A DNA stretch of 64,000 nucleotides, taken from NCBI RefSeq assembly GCF_015686695.1, contig NZ_JADPMR010000004.1:186001-250000 (forward strand), written 5' to 3'. Position numbers and translations under genes: made by a program. This document shows, piece by piece, positions 36,975 through 45,181 of this stretch (positions within the stretch are counted from its first letter, which is position 1; each line of letters starts with the position of its first letter). Origin of the DNA: Vibrio nitrifigilis. GTDB taxonomy: Bacteria > Pseudomonadota > Gammaproteobacteria > Enterobacterales > Vibrionaceae. The notes below the pieces were generated by a model, which was given only the letters and a program-made list of their open reading frames with translations, did not search any database and was not told the origin of the DNA.

Positions 36975-37694
36975 ATGAGTAACGGTGATCAATATAAGCA
37001 ACTTTCCCAGAGAGGAACGTTTACCTCCAAACCTGTCGAGTATGGACGTTCTGTTCTAGGGGCTCCTTTATTCTATTTTCCCGCCCAATCTCATTCACCA
37101 GAAACTGGTTTGATTATTGCGGGTACTCACGGAGATGAAACCGCCTCTATTGCTCTATTATCTTCCGCTTTACGTAGCATAGAATACTCTAAGCTGAGCC
37201 ATCACCTTATTTTGTCGGTTAATCCTGATGGTAATCAGCTTGGGGTCAGAAGTAACGCGAATGGTGTTGACCTTAACAGAAATTTTCCGGCAAATAATTG
37301 GGACCCTAGCGGTACTGTCTATCGCTGGAATAGCAATTGTCCCGAACGTAATGTGCGTCTGAGTTCTGGTCATTGCAAAGCATCAGAACCTGAAACACAA
37401 GCATTAATTAAACTTATTGAGCACCTATCCCCCAAGTTTGTGATCAGTTTTCACGAACCTTTAGCCTGTATTGATTCGATAGATAAACTAGGGTTAGGCG
37501 AACGCTTATCGGATTTATTTCAGTTACCGTTAGTTGCAAATGTTGGGTATGAAACTCCGGGGTCTTTTGGTACTTGGTGTGAGCAAATTTGTTTGCCGAA
37601 TGTGACTCTCGAGTTACCAGCCATATCCGTTGACGACGTGACTCAACAATACCTAGATGCAGCGATACAATTGTTAACACAATCCAGATTCTGA
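36975..37694 (+). CDS. mpaA: Murein peptide amidase A
   Basis: A 239-residue M14 zinc carboxypeptidase of the MpaA type, which cleaves the gamma-D-Glu-mDAP bond in imported murein tripeptide in the cytoplasm. Zinc ligands are in GTHGDET (near residue 56) and the later FHEPLACIDS; NPDGNQLGVRSN and NGVDLNRNFP carry substrate-binding residues. The catalytic Glu is in VTLELPAISV. Length is usual and no signal peptide is present. It is divergent from the OppA/MppA-like gene. Confidence 0.94.
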   Translation: MSNGDQYKQLSQRGTFTSKPVEYGRSVLGAPLFYFPAQSHSPETGLIIAGTHGDETASIALLSSALRSIEYSKLSHHLILSVNPDGNQLGVRSNANGVDLNRNFPANNWDPSGTVYRWNSNCPERNVRLSSGHCKASEPETQALIKLIEHLSPKFVISFHEPLACIDSIDKLGLGERLSDLFQLPLVANVGYETPGSFGTWCEQICLPNVTLELPAISVDDVTQQYLDAAIQLLTQSRF

Positions 37695-38057
37695 TAATCC
37701 CAAGTCAACGTAATAGTCACCTTAATATATACCCCAGTAATCTCAAGATGCTGTTTCAGCGAGAATGGTTTCGCTCTTAGGCAAGGCTCTGACTCGAAGT
37801 GCTAGGTATTTGCGGATAATTATATTGATAGCTTTGTCTAATTAACGGCATAACTCTTAGTGACATCTCTCAAATTTAGCTTATCAAGGAAATAATAAAT
37901 TGCTTTGTTTTTCGGCCTTGCTAGGATTCGTTTGTTCAGATAACGCTGCTTAGGCTTAATTGTTGACCATGAGATTATATAAACTCAGGCATCAAAAGCA
38001 GTGTTTATAGTGAGCGAAAGCATTGATAAAAATTATTTTTCAGAGGCTAGAATCAGT
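37695..38057. other. Spacer with a partial dispersed repeat
   Basis: No gene recognised. From 37727 to about 37807 lies a partial member of the Vibrio dispersed repeat (see the repeat entry). The remainder is AT-rich and probably holds the DUF805 promoter. Confidence 0.5.
37727..37807 (+). repeat. Dispersed Vibrio repeat, partial copy 1
   Basis: Starts TATACCCCAGTAA, continues with the shared core CTCAAGATGCTGTTTC and then AGCGAGAATGGTTTCGCTC, which can form a small hairpin. The same TATAC...CAAGATGCTGTTTC end occurs at 39631, and the inverse of its first part occurs at 59285-59308. Confidence 0.65.
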
Positions 38058-38414
38058 ATGAATTGGTATATACAAGTTATAAAGCGTGCAATTAACTTTG
38101 AAGATAGAGCAAGGCGAAAAGAATATTGGATGTTCTATCTTTTTAATATGATCATTTTATTTGTAATCGGCTTTTCTTTTCAATTGCTACAATCAGAACT
38201 GATATTAGAAATAGGTGGCACTTATATTGCGTTAATTATACTACCTTGTTGGGCTGTGACTGTTAGAAGGTTGCATGATGTGGGTAAATCTGGATGGTTT
38301 ATTTTTATTCCAATTGTTCCTCTCATTGGTTGGATTATCTTTTTATACTTGTTAATTAAAAATGGGGATCCATCAGATAATCGATTTGGTCCAAATCCTA
38401 AAACAGTTTCATAA
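38058..38414 (+). CDS. DUF805 membrane protein
   Basis: A 118-residue protein with three or four membrane helices. The start MNWYIQVIKRAINFEDRARR and the following KEYWMF, then RRLHDVGKSGWF and the final DNRFGPNP, are signatures of DUF805 (YhaH/YhaI-like). The ATG at 38058 is chosen because the family normally begins this way. Function in the inner membrane is unknown. Confidence 0.9.
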   Translation: MNWYIQVIKRAINFEDRARRKEYWMFYLFNMIILFVIGFSFQLLQSELILEIGGTYIALIILPCWAVTVRRLHDVGKSGWFIFIPIVPLIGWIIFLYLLIKNGDPSDNRFGPNPKTVS

Positions 38415-38448
38415 AAAATAGGCCTAGCTATGCTAGGCCTATTTTTTC
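38414..38448. terminator. Two-way terminator between DUF805 and the PAP2 gene
   Basis: A perfect 16-bp stem, AAAAAATAGGCCTAGC with its complement, and a 3-base loop. A and T flanks serve both convergent genes. Confidence 0.93.
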
Positions 38449-38465
38449 GAAGGTAATCTTTAGCT

Positions 38466-39521
38466 TTAACTTTTCATCAATTTTGAATAACGTCTTTGCC
38501 ATAAACCTACAGACTTCCAGATTATGAATGTAATTAGGGCTCCTAAATAGCCGTCGCATGCATAATGCCAACCTAAATGTATTGATCCGAAGAAAATAAC
38601 AGCGACATATAGCCAGGCGACGATTCCCCACTTTTTGTTCAGCTTAGTAATGGATAAAGCGATCAACGTAACGCTAGATACATGAACGCTCGGCATTGCT
38701 GATATCCCTATGCCTGGCGACAGTGATTGACTAGCGTACGCATTCCAAAGAAATTCTTGTGTGTGCAAAGACCAAACGGTAAAAAAACTTTTTTGATCAA
38801 TAAGGTATTCATTTTGCTGATGCAGAAGAGACATTAAATCTTCGTAAGCTGTCATATTGGGGAATAGCCTATGCGCATAAACGGGTCCTCCTGAAGAAAG
38901 AAGAATAGCAATAAGTCCACCAACGACAAACCAGACTAGGCATACAGAAATGATGATTTGTTCTCGCTTAACAGGGTGTTTTAATTGGCAGGTTGCGAAA
39001 ACAAAAAATATCCAGATAATGAAGATCCAAATGTTATAAAAAAAGTTAACAAAGGCGGTGACCCAAGGAGACTTAAATAAGGTATGGGTGATCTCCCAAG
39101 GATAATATCCAAAGTGAGTGATCTTATCGAATTGTGATAACAATGGATCCAGATAATATGGGTTAACGATTGAAATTGCTGTTTTTAAAGAGGTAAAACA
39201 AGATAAAACCAGTGATAATGCTATAAATAGCAATATCATATTGATCATTTCATGTTTATAAGAAAAAAAGTATTTAAACTTTGAAATAAACAGTTTTGAT
39301 GGGTTGGGTTTTAGATGGAATAGTAAATAGAAATAGTAGCATATAAAATATAAGGCTCCGGTTGCACCCAGTGCATAAAGCATGAACTTTACATAAGTAA
39401 GTAAATCGAAATACTGCATAGCGTGGAAGACATGGCAGATCACGTAAGTCACACTACAAATGATTAACGCTACGATATATATCGATTTATCGCGTACGAT
39501 GGGAGCTAAAATCTTATTCAT
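38466..39521 (-). CDS. PAP2-superfamily membrane phosphatase/transferase (PAP2_3, Aur1-like)
   Basis: A 351-residue protein with about nine membrane helices. The catalytic triad of PAP2 enzymes is split over GPVYAHRLFP near residue 213, SAMPSVHVSS near 277 and GWHYACDGY near 318. The set of motifs is closest to the Aur1/Ipt1-like PAP2_3 group, which act on lipid phosphates or inositol phospholipids. No clear ribosome-binding site is seen; the ATG at 39521 is preferred, with a TTG at 39542 as alternative. The substrate is unknown. Confidence 0.85.
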   Translation of the reverse strand: MNKILAPIVRDKSIYIVALIICSVTYVICHVFHAMQYFDLLTYVKFMLYALGATGALYFICYYFYLLFHLKPNPSKLFISKFKYFFSYKHEMINMILLFIALSLVLSCFTSLKTAISIVNPYYLDPLLSQFDKITHFGYYPWEITHTLFKSPWVTAFVNFFYNIWIFIIWIFFVFATCQLKHPVKREQIIISVCLVWFVVGGLIAILLSSGGPVYAHRLFPNMTAYEDLMSLLHQQNEYLIDQKSFFTVWSLHTQEFLWNAYASQSLSPGIGISAMPSVHVSSVTLIALSITKLNKKWGIVAWLYVAVIFFGSIHLGWHYACDGYLGALITFIIWKSVGLWQRRYSKLMKS

Positions 39522-39630
39522 CAAATTTTTTATGCAAAACAAAGATTAATAAAAGTTATCATCTATTTTAAATGGAGTGATGCTCTCCTATCATAAATGA
39601 GAGGGGCGTCTAACTTATTAATGTAACGAT

Positions 39631-39664
39631 TATACTCAAGCACCTTCAAGATGCTGTTTCTTAG
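39631..39664 (+). repeat. Dispersed Vibrio repeat, short copy 2
   Basis: TATACTCAAGCACCTTCAAG followed by ATGCTGTTTCTTAG shares its core with the copy at 37727. Only the end motif is preserved. It sits between the PAP2 and AbrB-type genes. Confidence 0.6.
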
Positions 39665-39690
39665 CAAATACTTGTAGACAACGCACGCAT

Positions 39691-40785
39691 TTAATTTCTA
39701 TTTTCTCTATAGTGCTCAACAATTTGGGCGGCTTTAGTCGCCAATAATGGGCCAAAAATCAACATAAAGAATAGTCGGCATGTTTGCATTGCCATAATAA
39801 ATGATACGTCAACGTTACTTGAGGTAGAGGCGATGATTGCTATTGAATCAGCTCCTCCTGGGCTCATTGCCAAATAAGCCGTTAGGGGATCAATGCCAAA
39901 GTATCTGACTAAACCAACAGAGAGTAGCGAACAAAAGCCAATCAGTAAGAGAATTGAAAAGAAGATATTTGGCATTATTTTTATCGCGTAACGTGTTGCT
40001 TCACCAGTAAAGCGAGCACCGATATTCCAGCCGATAATGGCATAGCAGAAAAAGAGAAATGGGGTTGGTAAATCTATTTGGAACCAACCCCAGTAATTAA
40101 CCGCAATACCCAAAAGAATGGCAATAATAAGTGGCCCAGAGGGTAACTTGAGGTATTTACTGGCAATCACACTAACTGCAATAAGTACGAGTGTTTTTAC
40201 AAAATTAGCCCATTGCACGGTTTCATAGAGATGTAATTGATGATCTTGGTTACCAGCAATGTTTGGCATGAAAAAATGGGTCACTAAGACTGCAGCAAGT
40301 GACACCATAATGACACGTAAATACTGCATTAAAGCCACTAATCTAACATCAGCGCCATAGTCTTGAGCCATGAGTGTCATCACAGTTGCGGCACCCGGGC
40401 TACTTCCCCAAATCGCAACGGTACCAGGCACCACTCGACGGTAAGCAAGGATACCACTTAGCACTGTACTCGCGATTAATACAGACAGCACGCCGCCGAA
40501 AAATAACAAGAGGTGTTGGCTGATATTTGAAATCGCATCGAGTGGTAGGGCGAGAGAAATCATGACTCCAATTGTTCCTTGGCAGCAACGAATCAAAGGT
40601 TTAGTTGGCTGCATGACAATGTTTTTTTGCGCAAAGAGAATGGCGACAAACATAGGGCCAAGTAAGAACGATGCTGGCAGACCTAGATATTGAAGTGCAA
40701 TGGATATCATTAGAGATAGCACACCTAGCAAAACCCAACGCGTTTCTCTTTTTTGAACAGGCAGGTGTGTAGAGATAAATGACAT
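39691..40785 (-). CDS. AbrB-type integral membrane protein (ammonia monooxygenase-like, PF05145)
   Basis: A 364-residue membrane protein with about ten helices in two similar halves. GLPASFLLGPMFVAILFA (near residue 36) and the second-half SGPLIIAILLGI mark the repeated unit; GSSPGAATVMTLMAQDYGAD and MSPGGADSIAIIASTS are the conserved loops. The family is often named AbrB regulator or ammonia monooxygenase, but both names are poorly founded and it may be a transporter. The ATG at 40785 is used; a TTG at 40812 lies upstream. Function unknown. Confidence 0.85.
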   Translation of the reverse strand: MSFISTHLPVQKRETRWVLLGVLSLMISIALQYLGLPASFLLGPMFVAILFAQKNIVMQPTKPLIRCCQGTIGVMISLALPLDAISNISQHLLLFFGGVLSVLIASTVLSGILAYRRVVPGTVAIWGSSPGAATVMTLMAQDYGADVRLVALMQYLRVIMVSLAAVLVTHFFMPNIAGNQDHQLHLYETVQWANFVKTLVLIAVSVIASKYLKLPSGPLIIAILLGIAVNYWGWFQIDLPTPFLFFCYAIIGWNIGARFTGEATRYAIKIMPNIFFSILLLIGFCSLLSVGLVRYFGIDPLTAYLAMSPGGADSIAIIASTSSNVDVSFIMAMQTCRLFFMLIFGPLLATKAAQIVEHYRENRN

Positions 40786-41139
40786 AAATCGCTCTTCTTT
40801 TATAAGGTGCAACAGGAGTAATGCCGCACATAATAAACAAGGGAGAGGATGGTGGCTAGAGAGGAAAGGTATAAACGTTCGTGTTCGATCATTTTATTTA
40901 TAGGTCTATTGATTTCATCAGAGGAGTGAAATGTGATCTGATCACAAACGCTTGTCGCATATAGTGAGAATTTATGACACTGATTTCCATTACTTTCTCA
41001 CTTGGTGGGATTGGATGTAAAATTTGTTGCGTATAGAGCTTGGGTAAATTTTGGGTTCATGCTATTAAAATAGACATAAAAATAAATAACTCGAAAGTTT
41101 TGGAACTTGGATGTGTTGAGGCAAGGAGCGATAAATACA
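40786..41139. promoter_or_regulatory. Divergent spacer with a perfect TGTGATC/GATCACA palindrome
   Basis: TGTGATCTGATCACA at 40932-40946 is a perfect 7-bp inverted repeat around one base. It looks like a CRP half-site pair, but the spacing is one base shorter than the CRP consensus. It could serve the AbrB-type gene (minus) or the Nudix gene (plus). No gene was found in the spacer. Confidence 0.45.
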
Positions 41140-41523
41140 ATGAAAAACTTATCGATGGCTGTTGTCGTTAAAGACCATACAGTGTTATTGCAACAACGTT
41201 ATCGTGGAGCAAAAGACGTCATTTATGAATTTCCTGGTGGCTCTATTGCTGATAATGAATCTGGTGTATTTGCTGCCATTCGTGAATTGTGGGAAGAAAC
41301 AGGTGTATCAGGTGTTCGCACTTTGGGAGAGTACACGTGTAAGAATCGGTTTGGTGGTGATAGTCATTACGTGGTTCTTGAGCCTGCTGCAGATGTTTTT
41401 CCGCACAAAGCTAACTCAGAGCATATATTGGCATGGTTACCCTTAACGGATATACCACATGAAAAGCTCTATCCTGCAGATAAAGAGTTTGTTGAGCGCT
41501 ATTTGCCACACTATATCCAGTAA
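41140..41523 (+). CDS. Nudix hydrolase
   Basis: A 127-residue pyrophosphohydrolase. The Nudix box is complete (GX5EX7REUXEEXGU) from about residue 36: GGSIADNE, then AAIRELWEETG. The short length fits a single-domain MutT/ADP-ribose type enzyme; the substrate cannot be told. The ATG at 41140 is chosen over a TTG at 41107; AAGGAG lies 11 bases upstream. It converges on the esterase gene. Confidence 0.9.
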   Translation: MKNLSMAVVVKDHTVLLQQRYRGAKDVIYEFPGGSIADNESGVFAAIRELWEETGVSGVRTLGEYTCKNRFGGDSHYVVLEPAADVFPHKANSEHILAWLPLTDIPHEKLYPADKEFVERYLPHYIQ

Positions 41524-41543
41524 CGTCATTTAATAAAGACGGA

Positions 41544-41567
41544 GGCGAGGCTTAATGCCTCGCTTTT
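41544..41567. terminator. Terminator between Nudix and esterase genes
   Basis: GCGAGGC and GCCTCGC form a 7-bp stem with a 5-base loop, followed by TTTT on the plus strand. Confidence 0.85.
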
Positions 41568-41586
41568 AGGTGTGAACAACGGGTTG

Positions 41587-42612
41587 TTATTGGTTCTCTT
41601 TCTCGTCATTAGAGAGTGATTGTGGGCCGGAGAGATGTTCTTTAAACCAGCTCACGACCAAATTAATTACCGGTTCTTGATACCAGCTGACATCTCCGTG
41701 TCCGGCTCCTTCGACCAGATAATAATCAACACGGTTTCCTTCTTCTTTTAAAGCTTGATAAAACTGAGAACCTTGGATAGGTGACACTAGAGTATCGTCA
41801 CTGCCATGCATCAGTAGGAAAGGGGGCAGGCCAGATTTAACATGTCCCATTGGTGATGCGTAAAGTGCTTTCGTTTCATCACTATCAATGGTGCCACCAG
41901 GGTGGTCGGAGAAAGCGACACCATTGACCAATAAAGCTTCGGTTACATTGTCTTGGAGATGGGTTTTATAGTGACTTCCTTCGTAGCCTTCACCAATGTT
42001 AAGCAAGTTTGAAATGCCATATAAGCTTGCGACAGCTTGTACTTCCGATGTTTGGTCAACAAACCATCCTTGATCAAACTCTTCGATATCGATGGTAGTC
42101 CCCAGCATTTCAGCTAACCAGCCTCCTGCTGAATTACCTAAGACACCAATGCGAGCTGGATCAATGCCATATTCTGTGGCATTGGTGCGTAAGAAGCGAA
42201 TTGCGGCTTTACCATCAACTACTGGAGCTGGGAATACATCAGGAACAACACGATATTCAGCGGAGCCTACAACAAACCCAGCTTGGGCGAGAGCAACCCG
42301 CATTTCCAAAAACTTATCTCTTTCCGCCGTAGTAAAGCCACCTCCTGGGAAAAATACGATGGCCGGTTTTAATTGTGATGTACGTGGAATTAATAACGAC
42401 ATTTTCAGTAATCGGTTTCCGGTCTGTTTTTTTACTTGGGAATACACAACATCACTAATGGAATCGACTGGAACTCGTTCTGGTTTACCCATTTGCATGA
42501 CCTGCACTCCGTCGATATAACCCGGTAGAGTTTCTGTCTCAAACTTGGGAGGTTCATCGATAGTCAACAGACGACAAAGAGAGGGATGTAATTGGGATTT
42601 TTTACCAGACAT
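41587..42612 (-). CDS. Alpha/beta hydrolase, HSL/BD-FAE-like esterase
   Basis: A 341-residue serine esterase. The oxyanion hole is FFPGGGF near residue 88, the nucleophile lies in GVLGNSAGGWLAE near 160, the acid is in LLMHGSDDTLVSP near 265 and the histidine in VEGAGHGDVSW near 300. No signal peptide is seen, so it is cytoplasmic. AGGTGG precedes the ATG. The substrate is unknown; acetyl or feruloyl esters are possible. Confidence 0.88.
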   Translation of the reverse strand: MSGKKSQLHPSLCRLLTIDEPPKFETETLPGYIDGVQVMQMGKPERVPVDSISDVVYSQVKKQTGNRLLKMSLLIPRTSQLKPAIVFFPGGGFTTAERDKFLEMRVALAQAGFVVGSAEYRVVPDVFPAPVVDGKAAIRFLRTNATEYGIDPARIGVLGNSAGGWLAEMLGTTIDIEEFDQGWFVDQTSEVQAVASLYGISNLLNIGEGYEGSHYKTHLQDNVTEALLVNGVAFSDHPGGTIDSDETKALYASPMGHVKSGLPPFLLMHGSDDTLVSPIQGSQFYQALKEEGNRVDYYLVEGAGHGDVSWYQEPVINLVVSWFKEHLSGPQSLSNDEKENQ

Positions 42613-42827
42613 ATGACCACCTAAGGCTGTTATCAGTTTGATAGAGTTGAATTATATCAGTATAAACTGATTGGCGTCGTGCATCCGGTCTGACTATGTG
42701 CATTAGGAACAAACTTTGAATCCGTGGTCACAGTTTTTCACGGAACAAGTAGTTCTATTATTGCAAATCGATCAATTAGTACGATCGTTAGGATACGGTT
42801 CAATGGACGGTATCAAGAGTTTGATAA

Positions 42828-42856
42828 AGAAAGCAGGTCAGTGATACCTGCTTTCT
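42828..42856 (-). terminator. Terminator after the tartrate/D-malate dehydrogenase gene
   Basis: AGAAAGCAGGT and ACCTGCTTTCT form an 11-bp perfect stem. On the minus strand it is followed by a short T-rich run, ten bases after the stop codon. Confidence 0.85.
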
Positions 42857-42865
42857 AGGATATCC

Positions 42866-43945
42866 CTAGTGGCTAACTTGTTGTTCTATTAGGTGAGTAA
42901 TAGCATCGCCTAGTTGTTGAGTCGAAGCATTACCATTCATATCCGGAGTGAGGTTATCTTGTGCGGCTATGACTTTTTCAATAGCCGTCATAATGATGGA
43001 GGCTTCTTGAGGTAGACCTAAATGGTCTAGCATCATCGAGCCCGCCCAAATCGTCCCAATCGGGTTAGCGATATTTTGCCCATAAATATCTGGCGCTGAG
43101 CCATGCACGGGTTCAAACATAGAAGGGAAGTTTTTCTCTGGATTGATGTTGGCTGAAGGGGCAATGGCGATGGTGCCAGTACAAGCGGGGCCTAAATCCG
43201 ACAAAATATCCCCAAATAAATTGGAAGCAACTAGGACATCGAAATGTTCTGGTTTTTTCACTAAGTTAGCGCACAGAATATCAATGTGGAATTGATCGCA
43301 ATCTATGGTTGGATGCTGCTTAGCAATATTCCAAAAACAATCATCCCAAAAAGGCATTGAGTGGAACATACCGTTAGACTTTGTAGCAGAGGTGACACGT
43401 TTAAGTTCTTGCTTCTGGCATAAGTCAAAGGCGTAGTTGATGATGCGATCACACCCTTTTTTACTAAATAGACTTTGCTGAATAACAATTTCATCGGCGG
43501 TACCTGGCTTAAAATGACCGCCGATGTCGGAGTATTCCCCTTCTACGTTTTCACGGACGACCCAGAAATCAATATCGCCAACTTTTTTATTCGCAAGTGG
43601 AGAGGCGATACCATCAAACAAGCGAACAGGACGTAAATTAACATATTGGTCAAATTGACGACGAATAGGCAGCAATAGCCCCCATAGAGAGATATGGTCA
43701 GGAACATTGGGAAAACCCACAGCGCCCAGATAAATCGCGTCGTATTGAGCGAGAATATCTAAACCATCGTCAGGCATCATTTTCCCGGTTTCTAGATAGG
43801 TTTCACAAGACCAATCAAAATAGTCAAACTGCAATTTTGTATCGGTTAAGGCAGCGGTTGCGGCTTGAATGGCTTTGATCCCTTCCGGCATGACTTCTTT
43901 ACCAATCCCGTCGCCAGGAATGACTGCAATTTTTAATGTTTTCAT
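42866..43945 (-). CDS. Tartrate dehydrogenase / D-malate dehydrogenase (decarboxylating)
   Basis: A 359-residue NAD-dependent beta-decarboxylating dehydrogenase. VIPGDGIGKEVMPEG opens the protein; LRPVRLFDGIASPL, VVRENVEGEYSDIGG and TSATKSNGMFHSMPFWDD carry substrate residues, and VASNLFGDILSDLG and FEPVHGSAPDIYG the metal and NAD parts. This matches TtuC/DmlA and not isopropylmalate dehydrogenase LeuB. It would feed tartrate or D-malate into central metabolism. AAGGAAA lies 12 bases upstream of the ATG. A nested inverted repeat separates it from the GNAT gene. Confidence 0.92.
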   Translation of the reverse strand: MKTLKIAVIPGDGIGKEVMPEGIKAIQAATAALTDTKLQFDYFDWSCETYLETGKMMPDDGLDILAQYDAIYLGAVGFPNVPDHISLWGLLLPIRRQFDQYVNLRPVRLFDGIASPLANKKVGDIDFWVVRENVEGEYSDIGGHFKPGTADEIVIQQSLFSKKGCDRIINYAFDLCQKQELKRVTSATKSNGMFHSMPFWDDCFWNIAKQHPTIDCDQFHIDILCANLVKKPEHFDVLVASNLFGDILSDLGPACTGTIAIAPSANINPEKNFPSMFEPVHGSAPDIYGQNIANPIGTIWAGSMMLDHLGLPQEASIIMTAIEKVIAAQDNLTPDMNGNASTQQLGDAITHLIEQQVSH

Positions 43946-43973
43946 GATGTTCTACATTTCCTTGTATGATACA

Positions 43974-44039
43974 TACCCAATATTTGGAGGTATAGCGGTT
44001 AAGAACGCTATACCTGAATCTTTTAAATGTGATTGGGTA
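43974..44039. repeat. Nested inverted repeat between the GNAT and dehydrogenase genes
   Basis: Outer arms TACCCAAT (43974-43981) and ATTGGGTA (44032-44039) enclose an inner hairpin AGGTATAGCG (43988-43997) with CGCTATACCT (44006-44015). The TACCCAA end resembles that of the dispersed repeat family. It could be a small mobile or regulatory element, or a terminator for the GNAT gene. Confidence 0.7.
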
Positions 44040-44097
44040 TTTGTACGTTATACGTTATTAGTCACTAACCGTAATTGAATCCATTGCTACAAGAGAA

Positions 44098-44970
44098 TTA
44101 ACCTATGGCCTGAGTGACAACACCATATGTATAGGGGGCTTGCTCTGAATATGGATGAGGACCAAGCGACATCAAAGTGACGTCATCAGCTTGTTGCAAA
44201 TTCCATTTTAGAAGCATAGGTTCTAAATCGAACTGAATTGGAGTATCAATACGAATAAAACGACCTTGATATTTTGCCAAAATTGATTCAATTAATGTTG
44301 TGGCCTCGCTCTGATTTTGGGCAACTACGGGGCCGATGGCATAACCGCGGCCAAAAGGTCTAAATGCGGCAAAACCCTGCAATTGATGATTTTTTTCTAG
44401 TAGCACTATCTCTTCTGAAATCTCAAAGATCTCCTCTGCTACCTTGGTTCGTTCCATCTTACTGGCGCTATTCATCAGCTCGATGATTGAGTCATGATCT
44501 GAGGTTTGGTACTGACGCAAAGACAGCTCATTGCTTAGTGATCCTGATGGATAATCAGTCGGACATTTTGCATTGCCTTGAAATTGCTTAATACGTCCAT
44601 ATACATGAAATCCGAGCTTTTCATACAAGGGTTTACCTGCAACGGTTGCCGTTAAAAATAGATGGCGTTGGCCTGCAAGTTGCGTGATGGCTTCCATCAA
44701 TCTACGTCCTAGTCCAAGCCCCTGATATTCATCAGCAACAACGATTAAGCCGATACTAGCGTGCTGACCTTGTACAACACTACAAGCTGTACCAACAAGC
44801 TTGCCATCGATTTCTAGGCCAACAGTATGAGAAAGTTTAAGCATCGTTGCCCAATCTTCTCTGCGATGTGGCCAATGCAGGTTTTGGGTCAGTTGGTAAG
44901 CTGATTCCAAATCATTGTTATCCATGGGTCTTAACTGGTAAGTAATATCAGTGGCAGTGGCGTCGACCAT
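44098..44970 (-). CDS. GNAT family N-acetyltransferase (two-domain)
   Basis: A 290-residue protein. The acetyl-CoA pocket of the first GNAT domain reads IVVADEYQGLGLGRRLMEAI near residue 80, followed by YEKLGFHVYGRIKQF. A second, weaker acetyltransferase-like half (DUF1248/YitH-type) starts near residue 148 and has FAAFRPFGRGYAIGPVVA. AAGGATG precedes its ATG. It diverges from the aldehyde dehydrogenase. Its substrate is unknown. Confidence 0.88.
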   Translation of the reverse strand: MVDATATDITYQLRPMDNNDLESAYQLTQNLHWPHRREDWATMLKLSHTVGLEIDGKLVGTACSVVQGQHASIGLIVVADEYQGLGLGRRLMEAITQLAGQRHLFLTATVAGKPLYEKLGFHVYGRIKQFQGNAKCPTDYPSGSLSNELSLRQYQTSDHDSIIELMNSASKMERTKVAEEIFEISEEIVLLEKNHQLQGFAAFRPFGRGYAIGPVVAQNQSEATTLIESILAKYQGRFIRIDTPIQFDLEPMLLKWNLQQADDVTLMSLGPHPYSEQAPYTYGVVTQAIG

Positions 44971-45181
44971 GTGTTCATCCTTTATTGATAATCATTTTCA
45001 CTGTTATTTCATTGACGTTAATAAAAATCAAGTAGTGGTGTCTAGTTCGGTACAAATAACCGAAGGGTAAGAGTGATAAAACAATTGCTGCTGCTTTGAG
45101 TGACCAGCTCGGCAGCACATGCTGGTAGAATTTAATTACCATGATAGGTAAGCAGATAGCCAACAAGTTAAGGAGCAACGA

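Noticed and set aside
40932..40946. A standard CRP site
   Set aside because: The spacer is one base too short for the CRP consensus, so it is listed only as an unidentified palindrome.
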